Shown here: positions 50,714 to 64,000 of the stretch, in pieces
Position numbering within the stretch: the first letter of the stretch is position 1
Layout: each line of letters begins with the position of its first letter
Assembly: GCA_011620605.1 (NCBI GenBank)
Contig: WOYW01000016.1
Location: forward strand, 522,291-586,290
Source of the DNA: Bacteroidales bacterium
GTDB lineage: Bacteria; Bacteroidota; Bacteroidia; Bacteroidales; UBA932
DNA length: 64,000 bases
Direction: 5' to 3'
Position numbers and translations under genes: made by a program
The notes under the pieces: generated by a model
What the model was told of the DNA's origin: nothing
Seen by the model: only the letters and a program-made list of their open reading frames with translations
Databases searched by the model: none

Positions 50714-51225
50714 CAATGCCACAGAACCACTCCTATGGCTACGGAAACATTCAGTGAATGTTTGGTGCCGTACTGAGGGATCTCTATGCATCCGTCACAG
50801 GCGTTGACGACCTCCTGTTGCACGCCACGCACTTCATGCCCAAAAACCAACGCGATCCGGGAATCAGTCCCGGTTGTGAAATGACCCAGGTTTACCGCGC
50901 CTTCAGCCTGTTCCACGGCCCAGACCTTGTATTCGTTCTTTTGCAGTGAACGTATGGCATCCAGAGTATTTTCATAATACGTCCATACTACCGTATCTTC
51001 TGCTCCCAAAGCCGATTTGTGTATTTCCGCAGAGGGAGGGCAGGACGTTATTCCACACAGACAAATATGCTCCAGGGCAAACGCGTCCGATGTTCTGAAA
51101 GCCGAGCCGATGTTGTGCCTGCTTCTGATATTGTCCAGAACCAGGACAACCGGCATTTTGGGACTTTTACGGAATTCTTCCGGAGTCAGACGGCGGAGTT
51201 CTCTGTTGGGAATTTTTCTGGGCAT
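50689..51225 (-). CDS. SpoU/TrmH-family RNA methyltransferase
   Basis: VLVLDNIRSRHNIGSAFRTSDAFALEHICLCG...ALVFGHEVRGVQQEVVNACDGCIEIPQYGTKHSLNVSVAIGVVLW. Confidence 0.95.
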   Translation of the reverse strand: MPRKIPNRELRRLTPEEFRKSPKMPVVLVLDNIRSRHNIGSAFRTSDAFALEHICLCGITSCPPSAEIHKSALGAEDTVVWTYYENTLDAIRSLQKNEYKVWAVEQAEGAVNLGHFTTGTDSRIALVFGHEVRGVQQEVVNACDGCIEIPQYGTKHSLNVSVAIGVVLWHCYLTFKVL

Positions 51226-51261
51226 GGGGCAAAGTTAAGGGTTTTAATGTAAATTTGCATT

Positions 51262-51861
51262 ATGCCAACCATGTACGTGATAAGCGGCTGCAACGGGGCC
51301 GGAAAAACTACAGCTTCCTACACCATCCTTTCCGAGATGCTTCAATGCCGGGATTTTGTGAATTCGGATGAAATTGCAAGGGGTATCTCTCCCTTTGATC
51401 TTTCGCATGCCGCCATAGATGCAGGAAGAGTGATGCTTAAAAGGATCAAGGATTTGACAGATACTAAAGAAGATTTTGCCTTCGAGACGACACTGGCAGT
51501 ACGTTCCTATGCCAATCTGATAGAAAAGACCAAAAAGAAAGGCTACGATATCATGCTGGTATATTTCTGGTTGCACAGTCCCGATCTGGCCGTGGAACGT
51601 GTACAGAACAGGGTGATAGCCGGGGGGCACAGTATTCCGGAAAATGTGATCCGACGTCGGTACTGGTCGGGCATGAGGAATTTGTTCAACATATACATGC
51701 CGTTGAGTGACAGGTGGTTGCTGATCAATAACTCAGAAACCCCGTCTTCTTTGATAGGAGAAGGAAGTGGTATGAAAGAAACAAAGATCTATAACAAACG
51801 GGATTACGAAAAACTCAAAATATTATCGCAAACCCTCCTCCCGGGCTTAACCGGACAGTGA
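51262..51861 (+). CDS. Zeta-toxin-like P-loop kinase
   Basis: MYVISGCNGAGKTTASYTIL (Walker A), NSDEIARGISPFD, FAFETTLAVRSY, IAGGHSIPENVIRRRYWSGMRNLFN. Confidence 0.82.
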   Translation: MPTMYVISGCNGAGKTTASYTILSEMLQCRDFVNSDEIARGISPFDLSHAAIDAGRVMLKRIKDLTDTKEDFAFETTLAVRSYANLIEKTKKKGYDIMLVYFWLHSPDLAVERVQNRVIAGGHSIPENVIRRRYWSGMRNLFNIYMPLSDRWLLINNSETPSSLIGEGSGMKETKIYNKRDYEKLKILSQTLLPGLTGQ

Positions 51862-53815
51862 GTGTATCTTCCCTGGTAACTTCCTTTTCTTCTATTTTGT
51901 AATCTGTAGCATGTCGGTGTGCGTTGATCCCATCACTAAAGATCCTGGCCTTATATATACGTCCCGGTTCCAGGAAGGACAGATCCAGGGTAATGGTACG
52001 TGGGGACCAGTCCGTTAACCCTCCAACAAACCACCGGGATCCGTTTCTGCGTGCAGATACGATATATTCTCCCACTTTTCCCTGCAATATCCTGGTCTCG
52101 TCCCACACCACCGGGATCTGAGTAATGAAATCCGTGGTTTCCTGTTCTTTAATGTACGCGGTGGGATTGTCGCATAACATGACAAGCGGATTGTCAAATA
52201 CTACGTAAGTGGCCACCTGTCTTGCACGTGTTCCGGCTGCCATGGGATTGTTGTAAACAGGATGGAAGTCATGGCGGGTTGCGTTTCTCATAGCCCCCTG
52301 CGTGTAATCAACAGGACCGGCAAGCATACGGATATAGGGAAAGGTGACTTCGTAGGGAACCAGATCTTCCCGGCTCCACTTGGATTGTTCCAGTCCGAAT
52401 ATGCCTTCAAAATTGATCACATTGGGATAGGTCCGGTTAAACCCGGTAGGTTTATACATACCGTGCAGGTCTATCAACATATTGTACCGGGCAGCAGTAT
52501 GGGCAATACGGTAAAGCATATCCACCACAAGTTGGTCGTCCCTGTCCATGAAGTCCACTTTAAATCCTTTAAAGCCCATTTCCGAATATACACGGCATGC
52601 TTCTTCAAGTTTCTCATCCAGCACATAACCCACACACCAGAGTATCAGGTCTACGTTCTTAGCTTTTGCATATGACACCAATTCTTTCAGGTCAATTTGC
52701 GGGATCACTTTCATGATGTCACCCCCGGCAGGAGGAGACCATCCTTCATCCAGGACAACATATTCTATCCCGTTGTCACTGGCAAAATCTATATAATACT
52801 TGTATGTCTGCGTGTTGATACCGGCAGGGAAATCCACCCCGGTAATTCCCCAGTTGTTCCACCAGTCCCAGGCGACTTTCCCCGGTTTGATCCAGTTAGT
52901 ATTTCCTATCCTGTTTGGTGAGCCCAGAATGTAAACCAGGTCATTTACGGGCAATTGGGTGTCGTCAGTGGCAACGGCCATAATACGCCAGGGGAACGAA
53001 CGTGAACCTGAAGTTTTTGCCAATATGTCCGAGTATTCCACCGCAAGGACTTGCCCTCTTCCTGGCTCTGTGCGGGTTTCAGAAGGGATGGGAGCAAAAA
53101 CTCCTTTGAATTCAAATCCGTTCCCGGTTTTTCCTCCATTCAGGTACATTCCGGGGTATGATTCCAGATCCGATTCCGTGATGGCCATTTTCATCCCGTT
53201 CTCCAGGCACACCAAAAGAGGTAAAAACGCCAGTTTTTCCTTGTCAAATTTACTGACGGGTATCACCGAATAAACGTTTTCAAAGGAATTCTGGAAAGGA
53301 TTTTCTTCTCCGCGGCTGTATGGTATGTAACTGGTGTGATCCTTTTCAAAGATGAATCCGGCGGATTCATCTGCAATGTAAAGAGAATCTTTTATTTCTG
53401 TATAGAACTGATATGCCGCCCCCTGGTCGTATATTCTAAAGCGGATCCCGAATCCTCCCCGGAATTTAACATCCAGTTGCTGGTACTGATCAATAATCTG
53501 AGATTTTCTGTAGAACGGAGACGGGATGATCTCCTGTGAATCAGTCTTTCGTGCTTTTACAAGCCGGGCATTCGACCCCAATACCGTCCCGTCTTTTAAG
53601 GTCATGGACAGTGACGAAGAAGATACCAATACGTTGTCTTTATGCAACAGGCAAAAAGAAATGTTAGTGTCTGTGACCACTTGTAATTCAAGTTCTCCGT
53701 TGGGAGAAGTCAGGGAGTGTACTTTCACCTTTCCATCCAGGGGTGATGAAGTAAAGATCAACAGGAGAAAGGATAAAAGGATAACGGGTATGTGTTTACC
53801 AAGGGAAGTTTTCAT
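51815..53815 (-). CDS. GH97 family glycoside hydrolase, secreted
   Basis: MKTSLGKHIPVILLSFLLLIF signal; SPNGELELQVVTD, WDWWNNWGITGVDFPAGINTQTYKYYIDFASDNGIEYVVLDEGWS, KGFKVDFMDRDDQ, NVINFEGIFGLE. Confidence 0.93.
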   Translation of the reverse strand: MKTSLGKHIPVILLSFLLLIFTSSPLDGKVKVHSLTSPNGELELQVVTDTNISFCLLHKDNVLVSSSSLSMTLKDGTVLGSNARLVKARKTDSQEIIPSPFYRKSQIIDQYQQLDVKFRGGFGIRFRIYDQGAAYQFYTEIKDSLYIADESAGFIFEKDHTSYIPYSRGEENPFQNSFENVYSVIPVSKFDKEKLAFLPLLVCLENGMKMAITESDLESYPGMYLNGGKTGNGFEFKGVFAPIPSETRTEPGRGQVLAVEYSDILAKTSGSRSFPWRIMAVATDDTQLPVNDLVYILGSPNRIGNTNWIKPGKVAWDWWNNWGITGVDFPAGINTQTYKYYIDFASDNGIEYVVLDEGWSPPAGGDIMKVIPQIDLKELVSYAKAKNVDLILWCVGYVLDEKLEEACRVYSEMGFKGFKVDFMDRDDQLVVDMLYRIAHTAARYNMLIDLHGMYKPTGFNRTYPNVINFEGIFGLEQSKWSREDLVPYEVTFPYIRMLAGPVDYTQGAMRNATRHDFHPVYNNPMAAGTRARQVATYVVFDNPLVMLCDNPTAYIKEQETTDFITQIPVVWDETRILQGKVGEYIVSARRNGSRWFVGGLTDWSPRTITLDLSFLEPGRIYKARIFSDGINAHRHATDYKIEEKEVTREDTLTVRLSPGGGFAIIF

Positions 53816-53816
53816 A

Positions 53817-58236
<4,420 letters not shown>

Positions 58237-58240
<4 letters not shown>

Positions 58241-59289
58241 AGGATCCCGAAGTCGTATTCAATTTTCTGCAAATACAGTTCTCCCGGTTTTAAAACACAA
58301 TCCGGATATTCCGGGTGGTTGGGACTATCCGGGTAATTCTGGCATTCCAGGGCAACTGCGTGCCGGTTTTTGTGAGGGATGCCGTTCTTCCCGTTTCCGT
58401 TGCCATCCATCCAGTTTCCCGTATATACCTGAATACCGGGCTGTGTGGTACGGATGGTGACAGTTCTTCCGCTTTCCGGATCATGCAAAAAGGCAGCCTG
58501 TTGCATGGTGCCGTCACTCAGGGGCAGACACCAGCAATGGTCATAGCCGTTGCCTATGCGTAATTGTTCGTTGTCCAGACCAATGTCCCGGCCGATGGGT
58601 TTGGGCGATCTGAAATCGAACGGAGTTCCTTCTACAGAAGCCGGCGCACCCAGGGGGATGCTTGTTTTATCAACGGGAAGGTATTTATCTGCATTGATTT
58701 GTAATTGATGATCGTAAACAGGACCGCTGCCTTCACCTGCAAGGTTAAAATAGGTATGGCTGGTCAGATTCACAATAGTAGGCAGATCTGTTATGGCACG
58801 GAGCTCCAGGAGCAGGATATTGTCTTCACTCCAGCGGAAAGTGGCTGTTACCTGCATGTTGCCCGGGTAATTTTCTTCGCCGTGAGGGCTGGCATAAGTA
58901 AAAGAAACGGCATTATCGCCTTCTTCTATTCGTGCAACCCACACCTGCCTACACATGGACTGAGGTCCGCCATGAAGGTGGTTGGGCCCGTTGTTGACCG
59001 CCAGTTGATATTCTTTTCCTTCAAGGGTAAAAAGGCCCCGTGCTATACGGTTGGCGTAGCGTCCCACGGTTTTTCCCAAATACGGAGGGTCCTGGAAATA
59101 ATGCATGATATCTTCATATCCCGGTACGACATCTTTCAGAATCCCCTTGCGGTCCGGAACGCCAATGCCCGTGACAGTGGCTCCGATATTGCAGAGTTCC
59201 ACGTAGGCGCCGTTATTATTAGTCAATTTATAACTAACAATAGCTTCTCCTTTTGGAGAATAACCGTGAATGTACTGGGTAGCTTCCAT
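58237..59289 (-). CDS. galM: Aldose 1-epimerase
   Basis: YAYVELCNIGATVTGIGVPDRKG-type start; GRYANRIARGLFTLEGKEYQLAVNNGPNHLHGG, NLTSHTYFNLAGEGSG, ALECQNYPDSPNHPEYP. Confidence 0.95.
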
Positions 59290-59371
59290 AATACTTTTAT
59301 CTGGTCTGGATTGTAAAGGTAAGAATAATGACGTATTTTCTTAAATCTGCTTTTCTTACTTAATTTGAAAA

Positions 59372-59971
59372 ATGAAAAAGGTCTTTGTTGTTATTGCCTT
59401 GTGCCTGGGCCCTTTGTTGCATTCCTGCCAGCCGTACCAGGATGCTCCCGAAGAAAACCGCTACCTGGAAGGTGTTCACCAAACCGTTGATCTGAACATA
59501 GATGAACTTTATGATTCTTTTGGGGTTGAAGATTATCCCGAGATCACTTCCAAACTGGAGTATATCATTACATGCCGGTCGTTCAGGGCGGTGGTTATCA
59601 CATACCACACAACAGATCCGCTGGGCAACCCGGTTGTTGCGGACGGGACGCTGTATTATCCCCTGGACCGGGATATCAAAGGGGTTGTGGAAATGTCCGG
59701 GATCGCCCACATGAACAAAAACGGGGGCTCTTCGGAAGACCTACCTGTGCTGGATATGAACTCGGCAGTAGACGGATGGGTGCCCAGCATGCCCATATAC
59801 ATTTTTCACAGAACCGAAGATCTTTATGTTCCGGTGGAAGCCGCCGAATATGCATACACAACGTTCAAAAAGAATGGTGCCTACGTGCAATATCAATCCG
59901 GACCGGGAACACATGCCGACTGGGGTGTAAAGGCGTTTGGCCCCCTGTTGCTGTACTTGGCCGTGCAGTAA
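59372..59971 (+). CDS. Alpha/beta-hydrolase-like lipoprotein, apparently with an in-frame internal deletion of the nucleophile region
   Basis: N-terminal half FRAVVITYHTTDPLGNPVVADGTLYYPLDRDIKGVVEMSGIAHMNKNGG joined to C-terminal half WVPSMPIYIFHRTEDLYVPVEAAEYAYTTFKKNGAYVQYQ; no GxSxG between them. Confidence 0.6.
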   Translation: MKKVFVVIALCLGPLLHSCQPYQDAPEENRYLEGVHQTVDLNIDELYDSFGVEDYPEITSKLEYIITCRSFRAVVITYHTTDPLGNPVVADGTLYYPLDRDIKGVVEMSGIAHMNKNGGSSEDLPVLDMNSAVDGWVPSMPIYIFHRTEDLYVPVEAAEYAYTTFKKNGAYVQYQSGPGTHADWGVKAFGPLLLYLAVQ

Positions 59972-59983
59972 AACTCACAGTGT

Positions 59984-61207
59984 TCAGACAGCATATTGGG
60001 CAATGATGCCCAAAATAACGCGGGCTGCTTTCTCCATACTTTCCAGGGGCAGGTATTCCATTTTACCGTGAAAATTATGACCGCCGGCAAAAATGTTGGG
60101 ACAGGGCAATCCGAGGTAAGACAACTGAGCCCCGTCCGTTCCTCCCCGGATGGGATGTACAATGGGTGTTATGCCTTCGGCCTTTATTGCGCAGACCGCT
60201 TTGTCAACAACATGCATATGTGGTTCAATTTGTTTGCGCATGTTGTAATACTGATCTTTCAATTCCAGGGTGATGCAATTGGCTCCGTGTTTTTTGTTCA
60301 GAAAGGCAACAACCTCTTTTATAAGCTCCTTTTTCTGTTCAAATTTCTCAGGATCATGATCCCTTATGATATAATTCATCCGAGCTTCTTCCACCGTTCC
60401 GCGGAATGAAGTGATGTGGTAAAACCCCTCATAATCCCTGGTAAATTCCGGTCTTTGTTCCACAGGAAGCATGTTGTTCAGTTCCGTACCTATGATCAGG
60501 GCGTTGATCATTTTGTCTTTGGCATACCCGGGGTGGATGTTTCGGCCCTGGATATGGATGTTTGCCGCGGCTGCATTGAAATTTTCGTATTCCATTTCCC
60601 CAACCTGTCCGCCATCAATGGTATAGGCATATTTTGCCCCGAATTTCTCCACATCGAATTTGGCTACGCCTCGTCCAATTTCTTCGTCCGGAGTAAAAGC
60701 GATCTTAACAGGGCCATGTTTTATTTCCGGATGTTCTATCAGGTATTGAGTAGTCCACATGATGGCAGCCACACCGGCTTTATCGTCTGCTCCCAGCAGC
60801 GTTGTGCCGTCGGTGGTGATGATGGTTTGTCCTTTGTAAAGGAGCAATTCCGGAAATTCAGCCGGATTCAGGTACAATTCCTTTTCTTTATTCAAAAGGA
60901 TCGGTTTTCCGTCGTAATCCGGGAAGATCTGGGGATTAATGTCATGTCCGGGGGCGTCGGGTGAAGTGTCCACGTGTGCAATGAAACCCACGGCCGGAAT
61001 GTTCCGGGAAATATTCGAAGGAATTGACGCCATAACGTACCCGTATTCATCTAGATACGCATCGGCTATGCCCATATTTTTTAACTCGGTAAAAAGGAGT
61101 TCCAGTAAAGCGAATTGTTTTGCAGTGCTGGGCTGGCTTTCCGACATGGGATCGGAAGCCGTGTCAAAGGAAACGTATCTAAGAAATTTATCCAGTATCT
61201 TTTCCAT
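59984..61207 (-). CDS. pepT: Peptidase T (tripeptidase)
   Basis: GFIAHVDTSPDAPGHDINPQIFPDYDGKPI, TTDGTTLLGADDKAGVAAIM, FTPDEEIGRG, YTIDGGQVGEMEYENFNAA, PIRGGTDGAQLSYLGLPCPNIFAGGHNFHGKMEY. Confidence 0.97.
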   Translation of the reverse strand: MEKILDKFLRYVSFDTASDPMSESQPSTAKQFALLELLFTELKNMGIADAYLDEYGYVMASIPSNISRNIPAVGFIAHVDTSPDAPGHDINPQIFPDYDGKPILLNKEKELYLNPAEFPELLLYKGQTIITTDGTTLLGADDKAGVAAIMWTTQYLIEHPEIKHGPVKIAFTPDEEIGRGVAKFDVEKFGAKYAYTIDGGQVGEMEYENFNAAAANIHIQGRNIHPGYAKDKMINALIIGTELNNMLPVEQRPEFTRDYEGFYHITSFRGTVEEARMNYIIRDHDPEKFEQKKELIKEVVAFLNKKHGANCITLELKDQYYNMRKQIEPHMHVVDKAVCAIKAEGITPIVHPIRGGTDGAQLSYLGLPCPNIFAGGHNFHGKMEYLPLESMEKAARVILGIIAQYAV

Positions 61208-61219
61208 AGTATAACTTTT

Positions 61220-63223
61220 TTATTTTTGTCTTCCGGCTTTCATACTGCTGACAGCCAGGTAAATGATTATTCCGGCATAGGCTACCAGCGCCAGTGCCTG
61301 GGCTGCTGAAGATCCCTGCCATTGTGAATTGACCAGGTTAACCCCGGCAAAGCGCATGACGGCACTGACTACACCCATCAGGGCTCCGCCGGCTATGAAT
61401 CCGGAAGCAAGGAGGGTGCCGCGGTCTTTACGTTCTTCGTTGATGTTTTGATCTTTACTGCGCGTTGAAACATACCAGGCAATGACTCCGCCCACCAATA
61501 AAGGAAGGTTGAGCTCAAGGGGGATAAACATGCCCAGGGAAAAGGCCAGAGCCGGAATTTTGAATACGGTCAAAAGGATGGCAATAACACCTCCTATCCC
61601 GTATAGAAGCCAGGGGGCTCCTCCACCGGACATAAGCGGTTCAATAACGGCTGCCATGGCATTGGCCTGCGGGGCAGCCAGGGCGTTTTCTCCCGTAAAT
61701 CCGTAAGTCTTGTTCAGTACGATCATGACGCCGCCTACAGTAGCAGCGGCCACCAGTGTGCCGGCAAATTTCCAGATCTGTTGTTTAAAGGGAGATGAAC
61801 CCAGCCAGTAACCTATCTTCAAGTCAGTTATAAAGGATCCGGATACAGCCAGTGCAGTACACACTACACCTCCGATGATCAGGGCAGCGGTCATTCCTGC
61901 CGTTCCTTTTAACCCGGCAGCCACCATAATTACCGAAGCCAGGATAAGGGTCATCAGTGTCATGCCGCTTACCGGGTTGGTTCCCACGATAGCAATGGCA
62001 TTGGCTGCCACAGTTGTGAACAGGAAGGAAATAACGGCTACCACTACAAGAGCTATTATTGCATGCCACAGGTTGAAGTCAAGAACACCAAAGTAGAAAA
62101 ATACAAAGGTCAGGGCCAGGGTTATCAAAGTGCCAATGACGATGATCTTCATGGAAAGGTCGCGCTGGGTTCTAACCGCCAGTGCTTTTTCGGAGTTCTT
62201 TTTTCCGCCGAGTTCCTTTTTGGCCATCCCCAAAGCCGATTTGATAGTTCCCGAGGCTTTTATGATGCCGATGATCCCGGCTACTGCAATGCCGCCTATC
62301 CCGATGTGCCTGGCGTACCCGGTAAAGATCTCCTCGGGACTCATTTGCCCTATTGTCTGAACAATCCCGCTTCCCATCAGGTCTATGACCTGTTCTCCCC
62401 AGATGAGGTTCATCAGCGGGATGATCCCGAACCAGGCCAGGAAGGATCCGCAACAGATGATGAACGCGTATTTCAGCCCGATTATATACCCCAGGCCGAG
62501 TACGGCGGCACTGACGTTCAGTTTTCCCACCAGTTTGGCCTTATCGGCAAGGGCAACCCCCCACGGGATCACCCGGGTGGTGAAAACTTCACTCCACCAT
62601 CCGAACGTGGAAACTATAAAATCGTAAAGTCCGCCTATCAGACCGCTGATGAGCAGGTACCGGGCGCTTTTGCCTCCCGTTTCCCCGCTTACAAGCACCT
62701 GAGTGGATGCGGTGGCTTCCGGGAAGGGAAATTTGCCGTGCATATCCTTTACAAAATATTTTCGGAATGGAATTATGAACAGGATCCCCAGGATGCCCCC
62801 CAACAGGGAACTGAAGAAGATCTTCATAAAATCCACCGATATAGCCGGGTATTTATCCTGCAAGATGTACATTGCCGGAAGGGTGAATATGGCACCGGCC
62901 ACCACTCCGCCTGAACAACCTCCGATGGACTGGATGATGACGTTTTCCCCCAGGGCATTTTTACGTTTCAGGGCCGAGGACAGGCCCACGGCAATTATGG
63001 CAATGGGGATCGCGGCTTCAAAGACCTGTCCGACTTTCAGTCCCAGGTAGGCTGCGGCAGCCGAGAACAGGACGGTCATAACAAGGCCTGTAATGACAGA
63101 CCAGAAGGTAACTTCCGGGTATTTCTTGTCAGGCGACATAAGGGGCTCGTACGATTCGCCCGGCTTTAATTCCCTGTATGCGTTATCGGGAAGTTTTACG
63201 GGTTTGTTTTCCGATGATTTCAT
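61220..63223 (-). CDS. OPT family oligopeptide transporter
   Basis: AYRELKPGESYEPLMSPDKKYPEVTFWSVITGLVMTVLFSAAAAYLGLKVGQVFEAAIPIAI...FPEATASTQVLVSGE; many TM segments. Confidence 0.94.
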   Translation of the reverse strand: MKSSENKPVKLPDNAYRELKPGESYEPLMSPDKKYPEVTFWSVITGLVMTVLFSAAAAYLGLKVGQVFEAAIPIAIIAVGLSSALKRKNALGENVIIQSIGGCSGGVVAGAIFTLPAMYILQDKYPAISVDFMKIFFSSLLGGILGILFIIPFRKYFVKDMHGKFPFPEATASTQVLVSGETGGKSARYLLISGLIGGLYDFIVSTFGWWSEVFTTRVIPWGVALADKAKLVGKLNVSAAVLGLGYIIGLKYAFIICCGSFLAWFGIIPLMNLIWGEQVIDLMGSGIVQTIGQMSPEEIFTGYARHIGIGGIAVAGIIGIIKASGTIKSALGMAKKELGGKKNSEKALAVRTQRDLSMKIIVIGTLITLALTFVFFYFGVLDFNLWHAIIALVVVAVISFLFTTVAANAIAIVGTNPVSGMTLMTLILASVIMVAAGLKGTAGMTAALIIGGVVCTALAVSGSFITDLKIGYWLGSSPFKQQIWKFAGTLVAAATVGGVMIVLNKTYGFTGENALAAPQANAMAAVIEPLMSGGGAPWLLYGIGGVIAILLTVFKIPALAFSLGMFIPLELNLPLLVGGVIAWYVSTRSKDQNINEERKDRGTLLASGFIAGGALMGVVSAVMRFAGVNLVNSQWQGSSAAQALALVAYAGIIIYLAVSSMKAGRQK

Positions 63224-63863
63224 GATATTCTTCCAGTGTGATTTTATGTTGGTATATATAGGTTGCTGCTTTTTTCCCTACGTACCTGTAATGCCAGGGC
63301 TCATACTGATAGCCTGTGATGTTTTCTTTTCCCTGTGGATACCTTTCTATATAGCCGAAACGATGTGCATGCTCTTTTAGCCAGGCTGCCTCGGGTGTAT
63401 TCCCAAAAGAATAATGTACGTTGTTAATGTCTATGGTCAGCCCGGTCTGGTGTTCCGAATGTCCGGGCCGTGCGGAAAACTGTTCGGCGCTTTTTAATCC
63501 CCTTCGCATGACCGCATTTTCAAACAGCTCCTGCTGCACGGTGTCGGACCGGTAAGCCGACCTGTTCCAGAGTGTAATGCTGTCTTTGGCTGCCCGGCGG
63601 CACATGTTAGCAAAAGCCGAGGCTGCTTCTTTGCGCAACAGGTTCATCGCTCCACGGTTGTATGCTTCTTCAATGGGGACAAGGTCATCGGGGCGGTATC
63701 CTTCTGGAAGCTTATGGTCTTTATTTACCAGGATGAGTATTCCTGCGGAAGTATCTGCTTCTGCTATGTTTACATAGCCGTCTGTGTGTTGTTTTGCCAG
63801 GGTGTCCGGGGATAAAGAAAAGACTTGAATATATAGTAAACACAGCAAAAACAGTTTCATCAT
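63183..63863 (-). CDS. M15 family D-Ala-D-Ala carboxypeptidase/dipeptidase
   Basis: WNRSAYRSDTVQQELFENAV...ARPGHSEHQTGLTIDIN...WLKEHAHRFGYIERYPQGKENITGYQYEPWHYRYVG. Confidence 0.92.
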   Translation of the reverse strand: MMKLFLLCLLYIQVFSLSPDTLAKQHTDGYVNIAEADTSAGILILVNKDHKLPEGYRPDDLVPIEEAYNRGAMNLLRKEAASAFANMCRRAAKDSITLWNRSAYRSDTVQQELFENAVMRRGLKSAEQFSARPGHSEHQTGLTIDINNVHYSFGNTPEAAWLKEHAHRFGYIERYPQGKENITGYQYEPWHYRYVGKKAATYIYQHKITLEEYHEIIGKQTRKTSR

Positions 63864-63904
63864 GCGAAATTAAGGAAATATTCGTACAAAAATTTGCGAA
63901 TTCT

Positions 63905-64000
63905 GGAAAATCGTTTACCTTTGCAGCCCGTTTGAAAATAAACGGTCGTTCATTGACGTATTAAAGAGAGATAATAGAGGTAAAAATAAAAAGATAGTCT
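63905..64000 (+). promoter_or_regulatory. Strong Bacteroidetes-type promoter and BoxA-like leader, possibly of an rRNA operon just beyond the window
   Basis: TTTACCTTTGCAGCCCG (-7 TAnnTTTG), hairpin CCGTTT-gaaaat-AAACGG (63928-63945), cgTTCATTGACgtatt BoxA-like, then a long AU-rich non-coding leader. Confidence 0.45.

Noticed and set aside
62063-62914. 283-aa plus-strand ORF over the OPT transporter
   Set aside because: Antisense of a convincing membrane transporter; no recognisable domain.

Overview
The window is a gene-dense chromosomal segment from a Bacteroidales-like bacterium. Support for that assignment: TAnnTTTG-type promoters, an rpsF-rpsR-rplI cluster, an RseC-RnfBCDGEA operon, an OstA-like/SurA-like/guaB block, GH97 and GH2 enzymes, and DUF4831/DUF3108-type proteins. 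Most of it is housekeeping: lptG-like (partial), alaS, dnaB, the rnf operon, dut, murF, pepD, ribosomal proteins, glyA, guaB, metH-metF, pepT and transporters. I saw no CRISPR array, prophage, restriction-modification or recognised defence island. The most notable items are: (1) an IS110-family (IS1111-like) element at about 18199-19780. Its DEDD transposase sits beside a ~400-nt non-coding end with consecutive hairpins, a good candidate for a bridge-type guide RNA. It sits inside a decayed GH2 gene, so the insertion site can be read almost to the base. (2) A single 1263-aa secreted ORF (53817-57608) fusing a glycerophosphodiester phosphodiesterase domain to a full LacZ-type GH2 enzyme. It is coupled to a GH97 gene and lies near galM, suggesting an undescribed (phospho)galactosyl-glycerol degradation locus. 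(3) Several traces of gene decay by internal deletion, plus an orphan zeta-toxin-like kinase. All family calls were made by eye from motifs; no searches were run.
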